Source: Alphaproteobacteria bacterium
Lineage (GTDB): Bacteria > Pseudomonadota > Alphaproteobacteria > Reyranellales > Reyranellaceae
Reading direction: 5' to 3'
Assembly: GCA_005884705.1 (NCBI GenBank)
Contig: VBAF01000141.1
Span: forward strand, 1 to 6,965
Length of the DNA: 6,965 nucleotides
Position 1 is the first letter of the stretch. Each line of letters opens with the position of its first letter. Below are positions 6,490 to 6,965 of this stretch, one piece after another. The notes beneath the pieces were generated by a model that was not told where the DNA came from, did no database searches, and was given only the letters and a program-made list of their open reading frames with translations. Both the position numbers and the translations under genes were made by a program.

Positions 6490-6586
6490 TTCTGCGCCTT
6501 GCCTTCGTAGGGCAACGCGGGGGCCTTTTCCAATGCTTTCCCGGCATTACCCACATGCGACGAAGCTTGAAAAACCCCGTATTTAG
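6480..6586 (-). pseudogene. Possible 3' remnant of a minus-strand gene at the element edge
   Basis: On the minus strand an open frame ends at TGA (complement of 6480-6482) and reads, near its end, VGNAGKALEKAP then ALPYEGKAQKKN. It looks like the charged C-terminus of an ordinary protein. Upstream it stays open only to about 6586, then meets TAA within the AT-rich stretch before the integrase. There is no start codon with an RBS. I do not recognise the parent protein. Tyrosine integrases often insert into gene ends and leave a 3' piece at one junction, so this could be an attachment-site remnant. It is short enough to be chance. Confidence 0.25.
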
Positions 6587-6597
6587 GCCATTATAAG
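6567..6597 (+). promoter_or_regulatory. Candidate sigma70 promoter for the integrase
   Basis: TTGAAA (6567-6572) and TATAAG (6592-6597) are separated by 19 bases; shifting the -10 to TTATAA at 6591 gives 18. Each hexamer matches the consensus at 5 of 6 positions (TTGACA, TATAAT). They sit in the only AT-rich patch of an otherwise GC-rich region. Transcription would start near 6604, at the edge of the palindrome at 6606-6635 and about 100 bases before the integrase start. The spacing is longer than ideal. Confidence 0.35.
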
Positions 6598-6605
6598 CAC
6601 AGCGC

Positions 6606-6635
6606 GGAAAACACGGGAAATTTCCGCCGTTTTCC
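6606..6635. promoter_or_regulatory. 30-bp imperfect palindrome, candidate operator or core site
   Basis: The site is symmetric about 6620.5. Outer arms are GGAAAAC (6606-6612) and GTTTTCC (6629-6635), with an inner perfect palindrome GGAAATTTCC (6616-6625). Twelve of 15 pairs match; the three mismatches are contiguous in each arm. It overlaps the expected transcription start of the integrase, the usual place for a repressor or autoregulator. Alternatives are a recombinase core site or an RNA stem in the 5' leader. Confidence 0.5.
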
Positions 6636-6641
6636 CCCTTC

Positions 6642-6663
6642 TGTGTCCCCGGTGTGTCCCCGG
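6642..6663. repeat. Perfect 11-bp tandem direct repeat, candidate integrase arm sites
   Basis: TGTGTCCCCGG occurs twice back to back (6642-6652, 6653-6663) with no mismatch, ending 37 bases before the integrase start codon. Tyrosine integrases with an N-terminal arm-binding domain recognise short direct repeats beside their own gene, and this pair has the expected length, orientation and place. The role is inferred from position only. Confidence 0.5.
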
Positions 6664-6690
6664 CCAAGCGGACCCATCGGCAAGCCCTGC

Positions 6691-6695
6691 GGAGG
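6691..6695 (+). promoter_or_regulatory. Shine-Dalgarno GGAGG that fixes a TTG start
   Basis: GGAGG lies 5 bases before the TTG at 6701. No ATG or GTG is found in the frame between its upstream stop (TAG 6584-6586) and this point. The family-like sequence begins right after the TTG, so the start is well supported despite the rare codon. Confidence 0.7.
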
Positions 6696-6700
6696 CGGCC

Positions 6701-6965
6701 TTGCCCAAGCTCACAAAGCGGTTCGTTGACGCGCTGAAGCCCGTCCAGCGCGACACGCTCCATCGGGATGACGACCTTCCCGGCTTCGCTCTCCGCGCCA
6801 AGCCATCGGGCGTCGTGACTTGGGTCGTGCAGTACCGAAATTCGGCCGGCAGGACGCGAAAGCTTGCCTTGGGGCGGGTTGGGGTGCTGACACCCGAGGA
6901 GGCACGCCAGCGGGCCCGCAAGGCCCTTTCCAAGGTTGCCGATGGTGAGGACCCGTCCGCGACCC
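6701..6965 (+). CDS. Tyrosine recombinase/integrase, N-terminal arm-binding domain (partial)
   Basis: Eighty-eight codons are visible before the window ends. They read as the N-terminal arm-DNA-binding domain (DUF4102-like) of phage and island integrases: LTKRFVDALKP, then RDDDLPGFALRAKPSG, VVTWVVQYRNSAGRTRKLAL, GRVGVLTPEEARQRARKAL and GEDPSA. This is the usual order of a short beta-sheet followed by a helix that ends in 'G.DP'. The catalytic domain (Arg...His-x-x-Arg...Tyr) lies beyond 6965, so whether the enzyme is intact cannot be judged. The protein would integrate or excise a mobile element by site-specific recombination. The TTG start with GGAGG, an upstream palindrome and tandem 11-bp repeats suggest tightly controlled expression. 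The gene points to the right, away from or into the element depending on where the second attachment site lies. Confidence 0.88.
   Translation, partial: MPKLTKRFVDALKPVQRDTLHRDDDLPGFALRAKPSGVVTWVVQYRNSAGRTRKLALGRVGVLTPEEARQRARKALSKVADGEDPSAT

Larger units (their letters stand above)
6362..6700. other. 339-bp non-coding junction region
   Basis: This is the only gap over 300 bases. It holds, in order, the SD of the FAD oxidase gene (complement of 6368-6371), the 21-bp-period repeats, the possible minus-strand gene remnant, an AT-rich stretch with a candidate promoter, the 30-bp palindrome, the tandem 11-bp repeat, and the integrase SD. I found no tRNA or other RNA gene in it, and no intrinsic terminator. 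Confidence 0.6.

Noticed and set aside
4631..6586. Long 651-codon plus-strand open frame opposite the FAD oxidase gene
   Set aside because: Low-complexity Arg/Gly/Ala/His composition with no recognisable domain; the minus-strand reading has full FAD and BBE motifs. Shadow frame.
6480..6700. tRNA or tmRNA end as the integrase target
   Set aside because: No cloverleaf, T-loop GTTCRA pattern or CCA end could be found on either strand in this stretch.
1..6965. CRISPR array or toxin-antitoxin pair
   Set aside because: No regularly spaced long repeats with unique spacers, and no pair of small overlapping genes with typical toxin or antitoxin features.

Overview
The window looks like a piece of a GC-rich alphaproteobacterial chromosome. 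The evidence is strong G/C bias at third codon positions, a pyrB-pyrC pair whose second gene encodes the alphaproteobacterial type of dihydroorotase-like protein, and plsY just downstream. A Rhodospirillales/Reyranella-like host is a guess from protein style, not from a search.

Layout, left to right. Positions 1-182 hold the C-terminus of a citrate synthase family protein, followed after 7 bases by an isochorismatase-like cysteine hydrolase (190-732). Next is a pyrimidine block: pyrB (790-1744), broken by a reading-frame change near 1252-1255, then a pyrC-like gene (1794-3143) whose product lacks several dihydroorotase metal ligands. A possible 18-codon ORF (1741-1797) bridges the two through ATGA overlaps on both sides. 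A secreted protein of unknown function (3183-3974) and plsY (3976-4596), for acyl-phosphate-dependent phospholipid synthesis, follow closely on the same strand and may be co-transcribed.

The direction then changes. A Tat-exported, bicovalent-FAD oxidoreductase of the berberine-bridge-enzyme family lies on the minus strand (4580-6361), and its 3' end overlaps that of plsY by 17 bases. The dprA-topA pair that usually follows plsY in alphaproteobacteria is absent here, which suggests rearrangement.

The right edge (6362-6965) looks like the boundary of an integrated element. It holds three 21-bp-period repeats, a possible minus-strand 3' gene remnant, a candidate promoter, a 30-bp imperfect palindrome, a perfect 11-bp tandem repeat, and a TTG-started tyrosine integrase with a strong GGAGG that runs off the end. 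The cargo of any such element lies outside the window.

I see no clearly new multi-gene system. The best leads are the broken pyrB beside a probably non-catalytic PyrC, the ATGA relay between them, and the organised control and attachment region in front of the integrase.
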